Of a DNA stretch of 64,000 nucleotides, positions 48,869 through 60,570 are shown in pieces (position 1 is the first letter of the stretch; every line of letters starts with the position of its first letter). The notes beneath the pieces are model-generated. The model was not told the origin of the DNA. It did not search any database and worked only from the letters and a program-made list of their open reading frames with translations. The stretch is from Litsea cubeba (lineage: Eukaryota; Streptophyta; Magnoliopsida; Laurales; Lauraceae), in NCBI GenBank assembly GCA_012931725.1, contig CM022951.1, positions 5,417,532 to 5,481,531 of the forward strand, read 5' to 3'. A program made the translations under genes and the position numbers.

Positions 48869-51800
48869 ATGCCACCGAAAGCTAGGAAGGGCGTAGAATC
48901 CTCAAGAGTAGCGCTCGAGCTGCCACCACCGTCAGCGGACGTCCCTCCTCAAGGGCGCTCCCGCACGGTGCATGGCACATCCGCAGGCGAGGGCCGCTTA
49001 GGCTCTCAGCTCTTTGTCGAGTTCCCACTCCAAGAGGGACTCGAGGCCTCGATCTCAGCAGAAGAAGTCATGCCACCCAGACGCGATGAGCGTTGGCATG
49101 AGCGTCCTCGGAAGGACAAAGCCGTGGCCGTAGGAGAGGCGAGCCACGTTCAACCCCCTGCCACTGGGGGGGTTCTAGAAGCCCAAACTGCTCTCCTCCA
49201 GAGGCAAGAGCAGCTGATCCGCGAGCTTCAGCAGCAGCTGAGGGCAGCGCAAACTGCCTCCTTGAGGCAAGTCTCTGAGCCTCGAGGGAAAAAGAAGGAC
49301 GCCCCCAGCAGGGCAGTCCAGCCTCCCCGCGAGGATCTCAGGAATCATCTGGACCATAAACGGAGCCAGATTCGTGATGAAGGCTCGAGCAACAGCCGAA
49401 GTCATCATAGCCGCGATGGCCGAGCTCATAGCCATCGCAGCCCGAACCACTCCAAGCGAAAGCCCAGAGCTCAGACCCCTGAGAAGGATGATGAGCAGGA
49501 GCAGTTTGACAAACGCGTCAGATTGGCTCTCCAGCACAACCTGGACGTGCGGGACCAGAAGCAGATCTGTGGTCACACTGATCTGGGGGGCTCGCCCTTC
49601 ACAAAGGAAATTGAGCGCACCCCCTTGCCTAGAAAGTTCTCCGTCCCGCGGTTCGTCCCCTACGACGGACTGTCCGACCCATCCGCCCACCTTCGACACT
49701 TCTCCCAGAAGATGTCCATCTGGGGGAACGAGGGTCACCTGAACTGCAAAATCTTCTCCTCCAGTCTGGGCGATCTCCCCCTGAAGTGGTTCTGTTCTCT
49801 CCCGGAGAAGTCCATTTCGAGTTGGAAGGAGCTCCAGCTCTCCTTCCTGAAGAAGTTTCAAGCCTACAGCGTCGTCCCCAAGAAAGAAGGGGACCTCCTC
49901 GCCCTGAAGATGAGACAGGGTGAGACGCTCGCCACCTTCGCCCAGCGATTCTGGGCGGTCTACAGCCAGATCGAGGGCACTAGGGAGGAGATAGCGATCT
50001 ACGCCTTCCAACATGCCCTGATCCCCGGCCATGACTTGCGGAAGGACTTGGCCGGGAACCCCCCAGAATCCATGCCAGAGTTGATGTCCCGGGTAAAGCG
50101 CTTCATCGCCCAGGAGGAAGACGAGGTCCGAGCCCGGGATCAGGACGGGCATCTGGAACCCGACCAGAAGAGTAGCCAGCCTCGGCAGAGGGGCGGGAGG
50201 CCCTTCCAGAAGCAGGAGACCAAGCAGGCCTGGGTCTCCAGTTCGGCGAAGCATGCGTCATCCAGGCCCGGGGGCCCCTGGAAGCCCAGACCCCCCTCCG
50301 GCGACAGTCAGAGCGTCAACGTCGTCTTCAAGGAGCCGATCTACCGCATCCTGACCAAGATCAGGTCCAAGCCATTCTTCAAGTACCCCCAGCCCTTGAG
50401 GAATGAGCCCACCGCCGGCAGCCGAAGCAAGCTCTACTGCTCCTTCCACAGGGGAAACGGGCACAAGACCGAGGACTGCAAGACTCTGCAGTGGTATCTG
50501 GAGAAGCTGGCCGGAGAGGGCCACATCCCAGAATTCGTCAAGACAGGTGATGCCGGTGGCAGCGAGGGCCGGATTCACCAGAGCGCAGCCCAGGCTCCTG
50601 ACAGTGAGGATTCAGAAAAGATCATTAACGTGATCCATCTGGCGTCTTCAGCTCCCGCTCCCTCGTCCCGGGGCAGCTCCCAGGCCCGTGCCGAAGCAAG
50701 GCGGGCTTCGCATGGGAAAGAAGTAATGAAAGCCGAGCTCGCCCCGGCGTCCAAGAGAGCTCGCCGCGACAGACCCGCCATTTCGTTCTCAGACAGAGAC
50801 CTGGAGGGAATCCAGCTCCCTCACAACGACCCCTTGCTCCTCACAATGAAGCTGAGAGACTTCACGGTGAAGAGGATCCTCGTCGACTCCGGCAGCTCCT
50901 CCGAGGTCCTCTACTACAACTGCTTCAAAAAGATGAACCTTTCTGAAGCAGACCTCGCGGAAGTCCGTGCACCCTTGTTAGGGTTGTCCGCCACGCCAGT
51001 TTATCCCAAGGGTAGGATCACCCTCGAGACCCGAGTTGGCGGGGCCTCCGTGTCTGCAGACTTCTTGGTCGTGGACGCCCCTTCTCCCTACAACGTCATT
51101 CTGGGCAGAACGTGGCTCCACAAGTTAGAAGCAGTCCCTTCTTCCCTCCACCAGAAGCTAAAGTTCGTCCTTGAAAACAAGGAGGGCAAGTGGGAAGTGG
51201 TTACAGTGGAGGGAGATCAGCAGCAGGCCAGGCAGTGCATGCTAGCCGCAATCCCCGCGGTGAAGGAACCGGAGCGCGTCAACCTCGCCGAATTCGAAAA
51301 GGGCCTAGATGAAATCGGCCGCGACCCCGAGAAGAAGAGCGTCGAGGACCTGGCCGAGGTCAGGCTGAGCCCGGAAGATCCAGACAGGTTCTTCCTGATC
51401 GGCACCCAGCTGCCAGACAGTGAGAGGGCAGAACTCTCTCGGTTCCTGATGCAGAACGTCGACGTCTTCACTTGGAGCCCAAACGAAATGCCTGGGGTCG
51501 ACCCTGAGGTCATGTGCCACAAGCTGAATGTGGACCCCGACCACAAACCGGTAGTGCAGAGGGCCCGAAGGACAGGGCTGCAGCAGACAGACGCGGTCGT
51601 CGAAGAAATCGACAACCTGCTAAGGGCGGGAGCCATCCGGGAAGTCCAGTACCCGGTCTGGCTGGCCAATACGGTGGTGGTCAAGAAGAAGACTGGTAAG
51701 TGGAGGGTATGCGTGGACTTCACGGACTTGAACAGGGCTTGCCCTAAAGATAGCTTCCCCCTTCCGAAGATTGACCAACTGATCGACGCCACCGCCGGCC

Positions 51801-54619
51801 ACGACCGAATGAGCTTCCTCGACGCCTATAGAGGCTACCACCAGATCCCGCTCTACGAACCTGACGAGGAGAAGACATCATTCATAACCCCCCGCGGCAC
51901 TTACTGCTACAAGGTGATGCCCTTCGGACTGAAGAACGCGGGGACGACCTACCAGCGCCTCGTCACAAAAATGTTCCATGATCAGCTCGGCCGGACGGTA
52001 GAGGTGTACATCGACGACATGGTCGTCAAATCAGTGCACTCCGGCGACCATCTGGCGGATCTCGACCAAATCTTCGACATCCTCCGCGCATACAAGCTCA
52101 AGCTGAACGCTTCTAAGTGCGCCTTCGGCGTAGCCTCCGGCAAATTCCTCGGCAGCTTGGTGACGCGGAGGGGGATAGCGGCTAACCCGGACCAGATCAC
52201 TGCAATTCAGGGCATCCAAAGCCCCTCTACCACGAAAGAAGTTCAGAAGCTCACAGGAATGGCTGCCGCACTCAATCGCTTCATCAGCCGGTCATCAGAT
52301 AAGTGCAGACCTTTCTTTCAGCTTCTGAAGAAAAATCTGAAATTCCAGTGGACCCCCGAGTGCGACCAGGCATTGGCCGCACTCAAAACCTATTTAATGT
52401 CACCACCCTTACTCTCCACCCCAACTTTGGGTGAGATTCTATATTTGTACCTCGCGGTCTCGGATCACGCAGTGAGCTCCGTCCTCATCAGGGAGGACGA
52501 GGGAATTCAAAAGCCAATTTATTACACGAGCAAGACCCTGCTCGATGCCGAGACCAGGTACCTTCTATTGGAGAAGCTTGCGTTGGCTCTTGTCAGTGCC
52601 TCCCGCAAGCTCTCCCATTATTTCCAATCCCACACTGTAGTGGTGATCACGGAGCACCCGCTCCGTTCAGTGTTCAAGAAAGCTGACTTTTTAGGGCGCA
52701 TATCAAAGTGGGCAGTTGAGCTGGGGCAATATGATATACAGTACCGTCCCCGAACTGCGATCAAAGCCCAGGTTCTGGCAGACTTTATCGTCGAATTCGT
52801 CTCCCCCAACCCGGCTCCGACCCAGCTCGGCACGGCACTGGGGGGCACAGGGCACGAGCCAATAGAAACTGAGGTTGATTCGTCTCCCACCTCGGCGTGG
52901 AAAATCTTTGTCGACGGATCCTCCACCTCTAAGAGAGCTGGCGCAAGAATAGTCCTCCAGTCACCAGAGGGTCTGGTCATAGAGCAGGCCTTCACCCTGG
53001 ATTTCAAAGCAACGAACAATGAGGCAGAGTATGAAGCACTGATTGCAGGATTAAACAGCGCCCAAATCCTCGGAGCCCAGCACCTGGTGATCTTCAGCGA
53101 CTCTCAACTGGTAACTAGCCAGCTCGCTGGAGACTGCCAGGCCAGGGACGACAGGATGGCGGCCTACTTAGCCCTCGCGAAAAAACTGCTCTCTCATTTC
53201 CAGAAAGCCGAGGTCAGGCAAATATCCCGAGACACCAACACGCACGCAGATGCGCTTGCAAACCTGGCCTCCGCTGTCGAAGCAGGGAAGAAAAGAACCA
53301 TTGAGGTTGGGTCAGTATCGAGGTCAAGCTTAGAGCTCCGTTCATCCCGACTTGTCCTCTGTGCTGACCTCGGCCCAAGCTGGATGGATCCGATTGTCGC
53401 CTACTTAAAGGACGACCAGCTCCCTGAAGACAAGGCTGAGGCTCACAGGATCAGACTTAAGGCAGTTCGATCCTGGCTCTCTCCCGAAGGCAAACTCTAC
53501 AGGAAATCCTTCACAGGTCCATACCTCCAATGCGTCCATCCAGACAAGGTGGACGACTTCCTGTATGAGATCCACGAAGGAATCTGCGGCAGTCACATAG
53601 GAGGCCGATCACTGGCTTACAGAGCAATAAGTCAGGGCTACTGGTGGCCCTACATGCAGAAAGACGCGCAGGTTTACGCCAGGAAATGCGAGAAGTGTCA
53701 GAAGTTCTCCCACTCTCTCCACCAGCCAGCCCAAGATCTGCGTCCCCTCACTAGTCCATGGCCCTTCGCTCAATGGGGCCTGGACATTGTCGGGCCTCTC
53801 CACCGCGCTCCAGGGAACAAGAGATGGCTAATAGTCGCCACCGACTACTTCACCAAGTGGACAGAAGCTGAACCATTGTCCTCAATCACGGACAGGGACT
53901 CCAGGAACTTCGTTTGGAAAAACATCCTTACGAGGTTCGGCATCCCCCGGACCCTGATTTCGGACAATGGGACTCAGTTCGACTCCAAGTCCTTCAAAGA
54001 CTTCTGCCGGGAGCACGGCATAAGGAACCATTACTCCACTCCGGCGTATCCACAGAGTAATGGCCAGGCATAAATCTCTAACAAAGTGATCCTGGACGGC
54101 CTGAAGAAGCGACTGGACAAGGCAAAGGGAAGATGGACAGAGGAGCTTCCGAGCGTGTTATGGGCATACAGAACAACTCCAAGGAGGTCCACCTCGGCGA
54201 CACCCTTCTCTCTCGCCTACGGAATGGAGGCAGTCATTCCTTTGGAGATCGGCCTCCCCACCCTAAGGACGGAGTTGGTCGACCAAGGCCGAAATGATAC
54301 AAACTTGGCAATGGAGCTAGAGCTGGCAGACGAACGACGGGAAGCAGCAGCCCTGCGACTGACCGACTACCAACAGCGGTTGGCCAGGGCATACAATCAA
54401 AATGTCAGAGAAAGAAGGTTCTCCCTGGGAGAGCTGGTTCTAAAGAAAACCCTACCAGCGGACAGAGAGCCAAACGAAGGTAAGCTGGCCCCGAACTGGC
54501 ATGGCCCGTTCAGAATAGTCTCGCAGGCAGGAAAATCAGCCTACAAGCTCAAAGACTTGGAAGGCAAGCCACTGCCGAGACCATGGAATGCATCCCACTT
54601 GAAGAAATTTTACTTTTAA
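48869..54619 (+). CDS. Gag-Pol polyprotein with one in-frame stop
   Basis: One reading frame of 1917 codons including stops, split by a single TAA at 54071-54073 (codon 1735); the same frame continues 54074-54619. Order with approximate codons: basic Ser/Arg-rich head; gag core (PRFVPYDGLSDPSAHL, ~261-420); Cys/His knuckle YCSFHRGNGHKTEDC (~520-535); aspartic protease VDSGSSSEVLYY (~670); reverse transcriptase (WRVCVDFTDLNRACPKDSFP, ~945, and YIDDM, ~1046-1050); first RNase H (~1190-1307); second RNase H starting IFVDGSSTS with ATNNEAEYEALIAGL (~1345-1470); integrase zinc finger (H-x-H ... CEKC, ~1568-1610); integrase core with GLDIVGPL and DNGTQF; after the stop, the integrase C terminus (GKLAPNWHGPFRIV). 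The ATG at 48869 is the first after the primer site. The stop falls at the catalytic Glu of D,D(35)E. Confidence 0.93.
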
Positions 54620-54707
54620 AAGATGTATTGAATCTCGGAATCAATAAAAGCAGCTTTCCGCCTTGTCATCGATTTCTCGTCTCTCCCCGATTGATTACGA
54701 CTGCATT

Positions 54708-55050
54708 GGGTCTACGCCCTGGAAATAGCCTGGAGTTTTTCAACTCGGCCGAATTCCTAAAGTCCCCGGGTTTGGAACCCACTCAAGGGTCTACGCCCTG
54801 GAAATAGCCTGGAGTTTTTCAACTCGGCCGAATTCCTAAAGTCCCCGGGTTTGGAACCCACTCAAGGGTCTACGCCCTGGAAATAGCCTGGAGTTTTTCA
54901 ACTCGGCCGAATTCCTAAAGTCCTCGGGTTTTGAACCCACTCACGGGTCTACCGCCCTGGAAAAGGCCTCGAGTCCAGACTCGGTCATTTCCTAAAGCTC
55001 CGGGCCCTGGGCCCTGGAGAAGGCTTCGAGCTCAGACACTCAGCCGGATT
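54708..55050 (+). repeat. 79-bp tandem repeats
   Basis: 'gggtctacgccctggaaata' starts at 54708, 54787 and 54866, with a diverged fourth at 54945; degenerate copies continue to about 55050. Same position and recognisably the same ancestral unit as the 74-bp array of the partial element. Confidence 0.92.
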
Positions 55051-56429
55051 CCTAAAAATAGGGTTTTTTGACACCCCTCAAAGACCATTGCCGAGCTCAC
55101 GCTTCCACTGCCGAGACTAACGGTATGATGGTCCCACTTCGGCACAAGGCAGCTCGTCTCGGCCCATGCCAGCCATTTCGGCCAAGATCAGCTTCTCAGA
55201 AAGAAAGGGCTGTGCCAGCACTCAAACACACGGAAATGCAAGTATTCCAGAACAGTGCGAAGAAAGAGTAAAAGAACTCGAAAGCATTGTACGCAGTTTG
55301 GGTGATCACAGAATTCCACCTTTTTATTCATTGAAAACTACTTTATTACAAAAGCTGCAGAACAGAAAGCAAAGTACAACAAGGAGGATCACAGTCCTCT
55401 GAAAACAGAAAATAAAGTAAGAGACTGGGAGACTCTGATCTTCACCGACTCTTCAGGCTGCAGGCTCGAAGACGCCGGATCGTCGCCTGGAGGTTCTCAG
55501 TGATCCTGAACTTCAGTGAGCTCTACAATACACTTTGGTTGGTCAGACCAAAGCGACTGCAGAGCCCCTCCAGTTTGGAGGCACGGGACCTCGCTGAGCT
55601 CTTCAACACCCTCTGGTCAGTGAGACCAAAGGTTGAAGAACCCCGAGGTCCAGCAGGCCTCAACTCCACCCTTATTCTTACCATTCTGACAGGGCGTGAG
55701 CTCGATGCCACAAAGGACCCTGCAGGATCGGCAGACACTGAGGGCCCGACCGTCCCGCAGTTGCAGAGGACTTCCCTGCAACTGAACCAGAGACGGTCGG
55801 CCATGAACCCGCGTTCAGAGAGCGCGCGGTCCACGGGGAAATCCTTCAGAGAGCGCGCGGACTACGATAGCCTTCCCCCCTCGGGGATAGCCGTCCAACG
55901 GCACAGGGTTCCCCCCGGATCAAATGACTCTGGACACCTCCCGGACATGGCTCCTACAACTATGTTCTTTTCTTCTCCCACGGCGAGCCTTCCATCCCTA
56001 TTTATAGGAAGAAGGAGGGCTCAGACTTCAAAGGGGGTTAATAGGGCGAAGTATCCCACGCGTCACGTGGAACGCGCGCCCTCATGACTGTTGACCAGCG
56101 ACTCCTGAGGCGCCACGTGGAAGAGTCCGCCCGTTTCCCTCATCGACCGCGCCACCATGCTTATTGCTATTTATGGTTTCCGGAATACGGAGAAGTGGCA
56201 CAGACAGCTATGAGGACCGTTTAGATTCCCTCTACCTCAAGAGTCACGCGTTATATTAAAGGCATGCAAATACCATTCGAATGCGACGACCGGAAATGAG
56301 AATGAAGCAAATGCAGAGAAAAATGCACAAGTAAAGAAGCCCGACTTTCATTGAATAGGCAGAGTGTTACAAAGCCGAAAAGCAAAAGCATTACATACAA
56401 GAAGACAGAAATAAAAAGGATCCCGGCTA
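55051..56429 (+). other. Spacer between pol repeats and antisense gene
   Basis: Non-coding internal region of the Tat element, similar to 21800-23100 of the partial element (shared 'cccgcgttcagagagcgcgc' and 'ccttcccccctcggggata'). Frames here look like shadows, not genes. Confidence 0.6.
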
Positions 56430-58955
56430 CTATGGTTTCGGCGAATCCACTAGGTCAATCACCGCACCTGTTGGAACAGTGGATTCGGCCGAAACCGTGT
56501 TCTTGCTTGGGGCGTCGCTGACAGAGGAGGCTGTGACAGATACCACACCCAAACCAGGGGCAGAAGAGGCCTCACCCTGAGGCACGGCCAAAGCATCGCT
56601 GGCGGCAGGGGCATCGCCCAAGACCGAGGCAGCTGGAGCGTCTTCCAGAGCATGAACGGCTGGAGGAGCTTCGACCGGGGGACTCTCAGTGGCAGGAGCG
56701 GAGTTCGGCTCAACTGGGTCCGAGTACTTCGGCAGGTCCTGATAGACAGGGTGGTCTTCAGGGACCCCCGCACGCCTCAGTGCGGCCAGGCATCCATCCT
56801 CGAACAAGATGGCGGTGATCTCCTCCACCTGTTTCTCATACAGCTCAGTGGCGCGGTCCACCCCGCTCTGAAAAGCGGATTGGACCTCGGATTGAAGAGA
56901 GGCCTTCCCCTTTTCCAGATCGGCGTTCGCCTTCACCAGCCTCTCCTTTTCGGCGCGACCAGCCAACACCTCCCCTCGTAGCCTCGTTACCTCAGCCGTC
57001 GACTCAGACTTCAACCTCGCCAGCTCCGACTCCAGCTCGGAGACCCTCTTGTTCTTTGTCCAGACCTCGCCTTTTATATGATTGATTCTGGACGAGAGTT
57101 CGGCGATCTCAGTCAGAGCCGACGCCAGACGAGTGGACTCCCCAGCACTGACCACCTTGAGCTCTTCCATTCCCTTCCGCTGCACCTCCAGCTCCTTCTC
57201 CAGCTTCTCCCGCTCGGACTCCAGACGGGTCACCCTCGACGCGTCCCTATCCCTCCTTCCCAGGATGGCTAGGAGCCTCTGCACGTTCTGCAAGGGAGAA
57301 GAAGAGAGTCAAAACAGGAGCAGCCGAGCTAGGCCACTTGAAAGAATACACAAAAAACTCACCAGGATGTTGGCCTGCATCGCTGTCAACATCAGGCTCT
57401 CGTCATCAAACCTCTCGTGCTCCTCCATATCCCGTGGCAGAGCACAGGCCCTGGCAAGGGCCCCGATCACCTCGGCATTCCCCAGCAGTCGGTCTTCAAC
57501 GTTCAGGGGTTTGCCGGGCTGTGTTTCCATTCTCGGTTTCCACGTTGCTGGGGCAGTTCGGGGACCGGAGGCCGATCCGGACCCTTGCCCCGCCGAGATG
57601 ATGGGCTCGCGGGTCGACCCTCCAGTCGGCTTCCCGACTGGCGCACTCTTTTCGGCAGGCGCGCTCCTTTCCCTCGACACGCTCTTCCCGCCCCCCTTTC
57701 CGGGGGGAGATTTGGCTCCAGGGGCGTGTGCAGGAGTCTTACCCTTCGGCTGCAGATCAGCCTTCGAACTCTTCTCCCCCACCTTGGACTTCTTCCTAGG
57801 CGGGGACCCCTCCTTCGAGCGCTCCGGTGAGCGTCGCCGAGCTCCACCGCTCGGGACAAGGGCAGGAACAGAAGGAGCGCCGGCGCCCACCGGGCCCGAA
57901 GCAGCACGAGTACTGACAGGCGATGGGGCTCCAGAAGGCGATGACCTCTGCCTAAACTTAGCAGCCAGGTCCTTGACAACAGGCTCCCTCGAACTTCCCT
58001 CCATGTCCTCTCCTCGATCGGAGAGATAAGCGTCCACTATCTGCCTCAAGTCCGGCAGCTCCGGATCAGAAGTGGACGCCTCGGCACCAGACGCGGTTCG
58101 GTCGGCTACGGGATCGGTCAAGGGGACCCCGCTAAACAAAGCAACTGTTACGGTTGGGCGGTCCGGTTGAATCTCGTCCACCTCAGACACTCCGGTCCTA
58201 TGGTAATGGCCGCGATACCTCGGCGTGTACCCGAGCAGCTTTCAAGCCGACCTGGTCTCGTGCCCCTTGTATCTTTCGACCTTGTCGATGTCTACGGTGT
58301 TCCTCCTCCAACCTTCGCTGACAGCTCGGCGTCGCCTTGCACCCACCTCTGCTCAATAGGCAAAAAAGAGTATCAGTTCGGCATCAATAAGGTAAGCAAA
58401 GTAAAAAGGAGAAAAGCAGTGAAGATTACTTGGGACTTCCCCAGGGCGACGTGGGACCGACAGCCTCCTGCTTTCGCCCGGGCCGAACTCCCAGTCCCCC
58501 GAAACACAGAAGAAATCTTCCTCAGCGTTCTTACTCGAATCCTCCAAGGCCAGGACGAAGCCCCTTCGTTGCGGCTTCACACGGAGATAATATCTTCCCT
58601 CCCCAGCCTTGCAGATATCATATGTATCCTCTATGTCGTGAGGGCCTAGGTTGGTCCCCAAAATCTCGTTCAGCTTCGCTGTGCCCATGATGACCTTGTA
58701 GCCATTGGGCATCAACTGGCCCGGGGCGAGGGACCAAAGGCTAAGGCAGGCCCTAAGCAGGGGGTTCAGAGGGAACCTGACCCCACCCTCGATCACGGAG
58801 ATCAGAGGGAACGGCATCCAACCGCCGTAGCAGCGATACAGGGCAGCGTCGGCGAGGTCAGCCGGTTTTAGGAGGACCGCCTCCGGAATGCCGAAGGCAG
58901 TTCTAAACTGGGCTAAGCCCTCATCGGAATCTACCCTGAACCTGGGGGTGCCCAT
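56430..58955 (-). CDS. Antisense three-exon gene, one internal stop
   Basis: Exons on the minus strand: 58955-58430 (526 nt), 58348-57363 (986 nt) and 57287-56430 (858 nt with stop). Introns of 81 and 75 bp have GT-AG ends, and phases match throughout, giving 789 codons. The N terminus (GGWMPFPLISVIEGGVRFPLNPL, then LNEILGTNLGPHDIEDTYDI) matches the partial element's antisense gene and the plant 'putative gypsy type transposon' family; the middle is Pro/Ser/Lys-rich low complexity; exon 3 is a long coiled coil (ESEREKLEKELEVQRKGMEEL). A TGA at 58244-58242 (codon 211) interrupts it where the other copy has Trp (RAAWSLLGY versus RSA-stop-KLLGY). Function unknown; antisense ORFs here are a known Tat feature. 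Possibly expressed from its own promoter, since it opposes the LTR transcript. Confidence 0.75.
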
Positions 58956-59180
58956 GTCTAGAAGGGGTGACGATGAAGAAAAACCCTAGAAATCGAAAAA
59001 CCCCAAGAAGAACCAGACAGAAGGACGAAGCGACTTACAGGGGCAAAGAGTCGGATCAAGAGTAGATCCGGGCGCGTTCTACGGTCGTCTTCCTCAAAAA
59101 GATCTCAGGCACCAGAGCAGAAATCGAAAGTAAAGGCGGAGGTGAAAGAAATCGGAAGCGAGAAAAAGAAGGGGACGACC

Positions 59181-59192
59181 CTATTTGTAGAG
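59181..59192 (-). promoter_or_regulatory. TATA-like element upstream of antisense gene
   Basis: The minus strand reads ctacaaatag from 59190, about 228 bp before the ATG at 58955. Matches in position the CTATTTATAGG of the partial element. Confidence 0.3.
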
Positions 59193-59439
59193 AGGAGACC
59201 CTCGTTCGGGTACCACCTCCGAATTCGAAAAGACACTTCAAAGCCCGTGCCCGTCCCATCAATGAGACAACGCAATCGGCGCAGAAGCTGCGCGTGTGGC
59301 CGTCGACTCGGATCCCAAGGCGAACAGGTCGGAGCATTTATTGCTTCAAAGAGTCGAAGCGACACCAAGAAATGATCGCTGTATCCCCAGACAGATTTTC
59401 TAGCCTTCAACCCCTAAAAGCTAGGGCGCTTAAGAGGTC

Positions 59440-59456
59440 AAAGGCTAGGGGGCAAT
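59440..59456 (+). other. Polypurine tract
   Basis: aaaggctagggggcaat directly before the 3' LTR; the partial element has agctagggggcaat in the same place. Confidence 0.8.
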
Positions 59457-60362
59457 TGTGTGGGGAGATTTCCTGAGCATCAGGATTACGCTAATCACAG
59501 CCGTCAGATGAGATTCAGCGCCCTCACGTGTCTCCCGCGTGCCATCCACGTGGCATCAGTTTCACCTCGGCTACCAGGGCAGGCTCTTCAGCCGAAGTCG
59601 GACAAGCCCAAACCACTAACGCCGAGCTTGGCTACTCCATGCGCCCACCTCGGCAGAAAGAGCTCCACCTCGGCCAAAGGAGCCGTGACGGAAGCCGAGG
59701 TAAGAAAGAACTCCCACTCGCACCCCTCATCCCCCACGTCATCAGGCACGTGAGGGAATAGGGACGCGAGCAGGTAAGACAGACGTGACAACCAGCCATC
59801 CACAATCTTCGCCATATCACTGACATGGCGACATCCAGCGGCTGAGGCCACATCAGGGCAAGGCCCAAGGGCAGATCCAATAATACCCCTACCGCCAAAG
59901 GCGTCCAACCCGATCTGGCCCAACAGGACATGCATTAAATGCGACGTGGGCTGATCCGACGCGCATTTAATGCAGAGTGGGCTGGATTGGACCGCATTTA
60001 TGGCAACATGGGCTGATCATGACTTCCCAGTCGAATCATGAGATCCATGCCAAGATATCGTCCAAGATATCTTCCTAGTCGTCTATAAATAGAGCCTCAC
60101 TCCACGTGCAAGGTACACACAATTTGATCTCCAGAGCCGTTACTCTGCCTCTCTTCTTCCTCTCCTCTCCTTCCATTATTCCAGTTCATACACTGACTTT
60201 GGCATCGGAGAGCCTTGCGCCGCCCAGGCCGAGGTCCTCTGACCGTGTGTTCTTCTCTTTTAGGCTTTCGGACGGCATCCAGTCATACCCAATCATCATC
60301 ATCATCGGATAAGTCCTCTTAGGCACCTCCATCATTGTGGGTCATTATTTTCTGCACCTACA
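59457..60362 (+). mobile_element. 3' LTR of the complete Tat element
   Basis: 906 bp, same ends as the 5' LTR, two substitutions seen. Confidence 0.95.
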
Positions 60363-60570
60363 TATGATATTTGCAAAACATAACATGTTTTCAGAGTCTC
60401 TGACATAGAGAACTCTTGAGTTGGAGTGGAACCCATGAAAATGGATGCCTTCTACTATGTAAATGGGGTTGTCTTCAAATTTTATTTCAATAAAAGCTGG
60501 CCTCCTGTAAATTTAACTGTATGATGAATAACGTGATGGGCACTATACATAACTAATAAGTTATTCATCT
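60363..60570. repeat. Target duplication and right part of duplication copy 2
   Basis: It starts TATGATATTTGC and matches 46415-46600 ('acatg.ttt.agagtctctga', 'aacgtgatg'). It contains a ~40-bp stretch (about 60408-60446) absent from copy 1. Confidence 0.85.

Larger units (their letters stand above)
47893..60362 (+). mobile_element. Complete Tat-lineage Ty3/gypsy retrotransposon
   Basis: A 12,470-bp element: 906-bp LTRs at 47893-48798 and 59457-60362, primer site from 48800, gag-pol frame from 48869, 79-bp tandem repeats, antisense three-exon gene, polypurine tract aaaggctagggggcaat (59440-59456) and TATGA target duplications. Two RNase H domains in pol plus an antisense ORF before the 3' LTR place it in the Tat (Retand-like) group of Ty3/gypsy. 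Only two differences between the LTRs were found by reading (48636 C versus 60200 T; 48790 A versus 60354 G), so insertion is recent. It is not fully autonomous as read: pol has a stop in integrase and the antisense gene has an internal stop. Confidence 0.95.

Noticed and set aside
49175..50254. 359-residue antisense frame within gag
   Set aside because: Shadow of the gag-pol frame in GC-rich sequence; no family wording and no homologous context.
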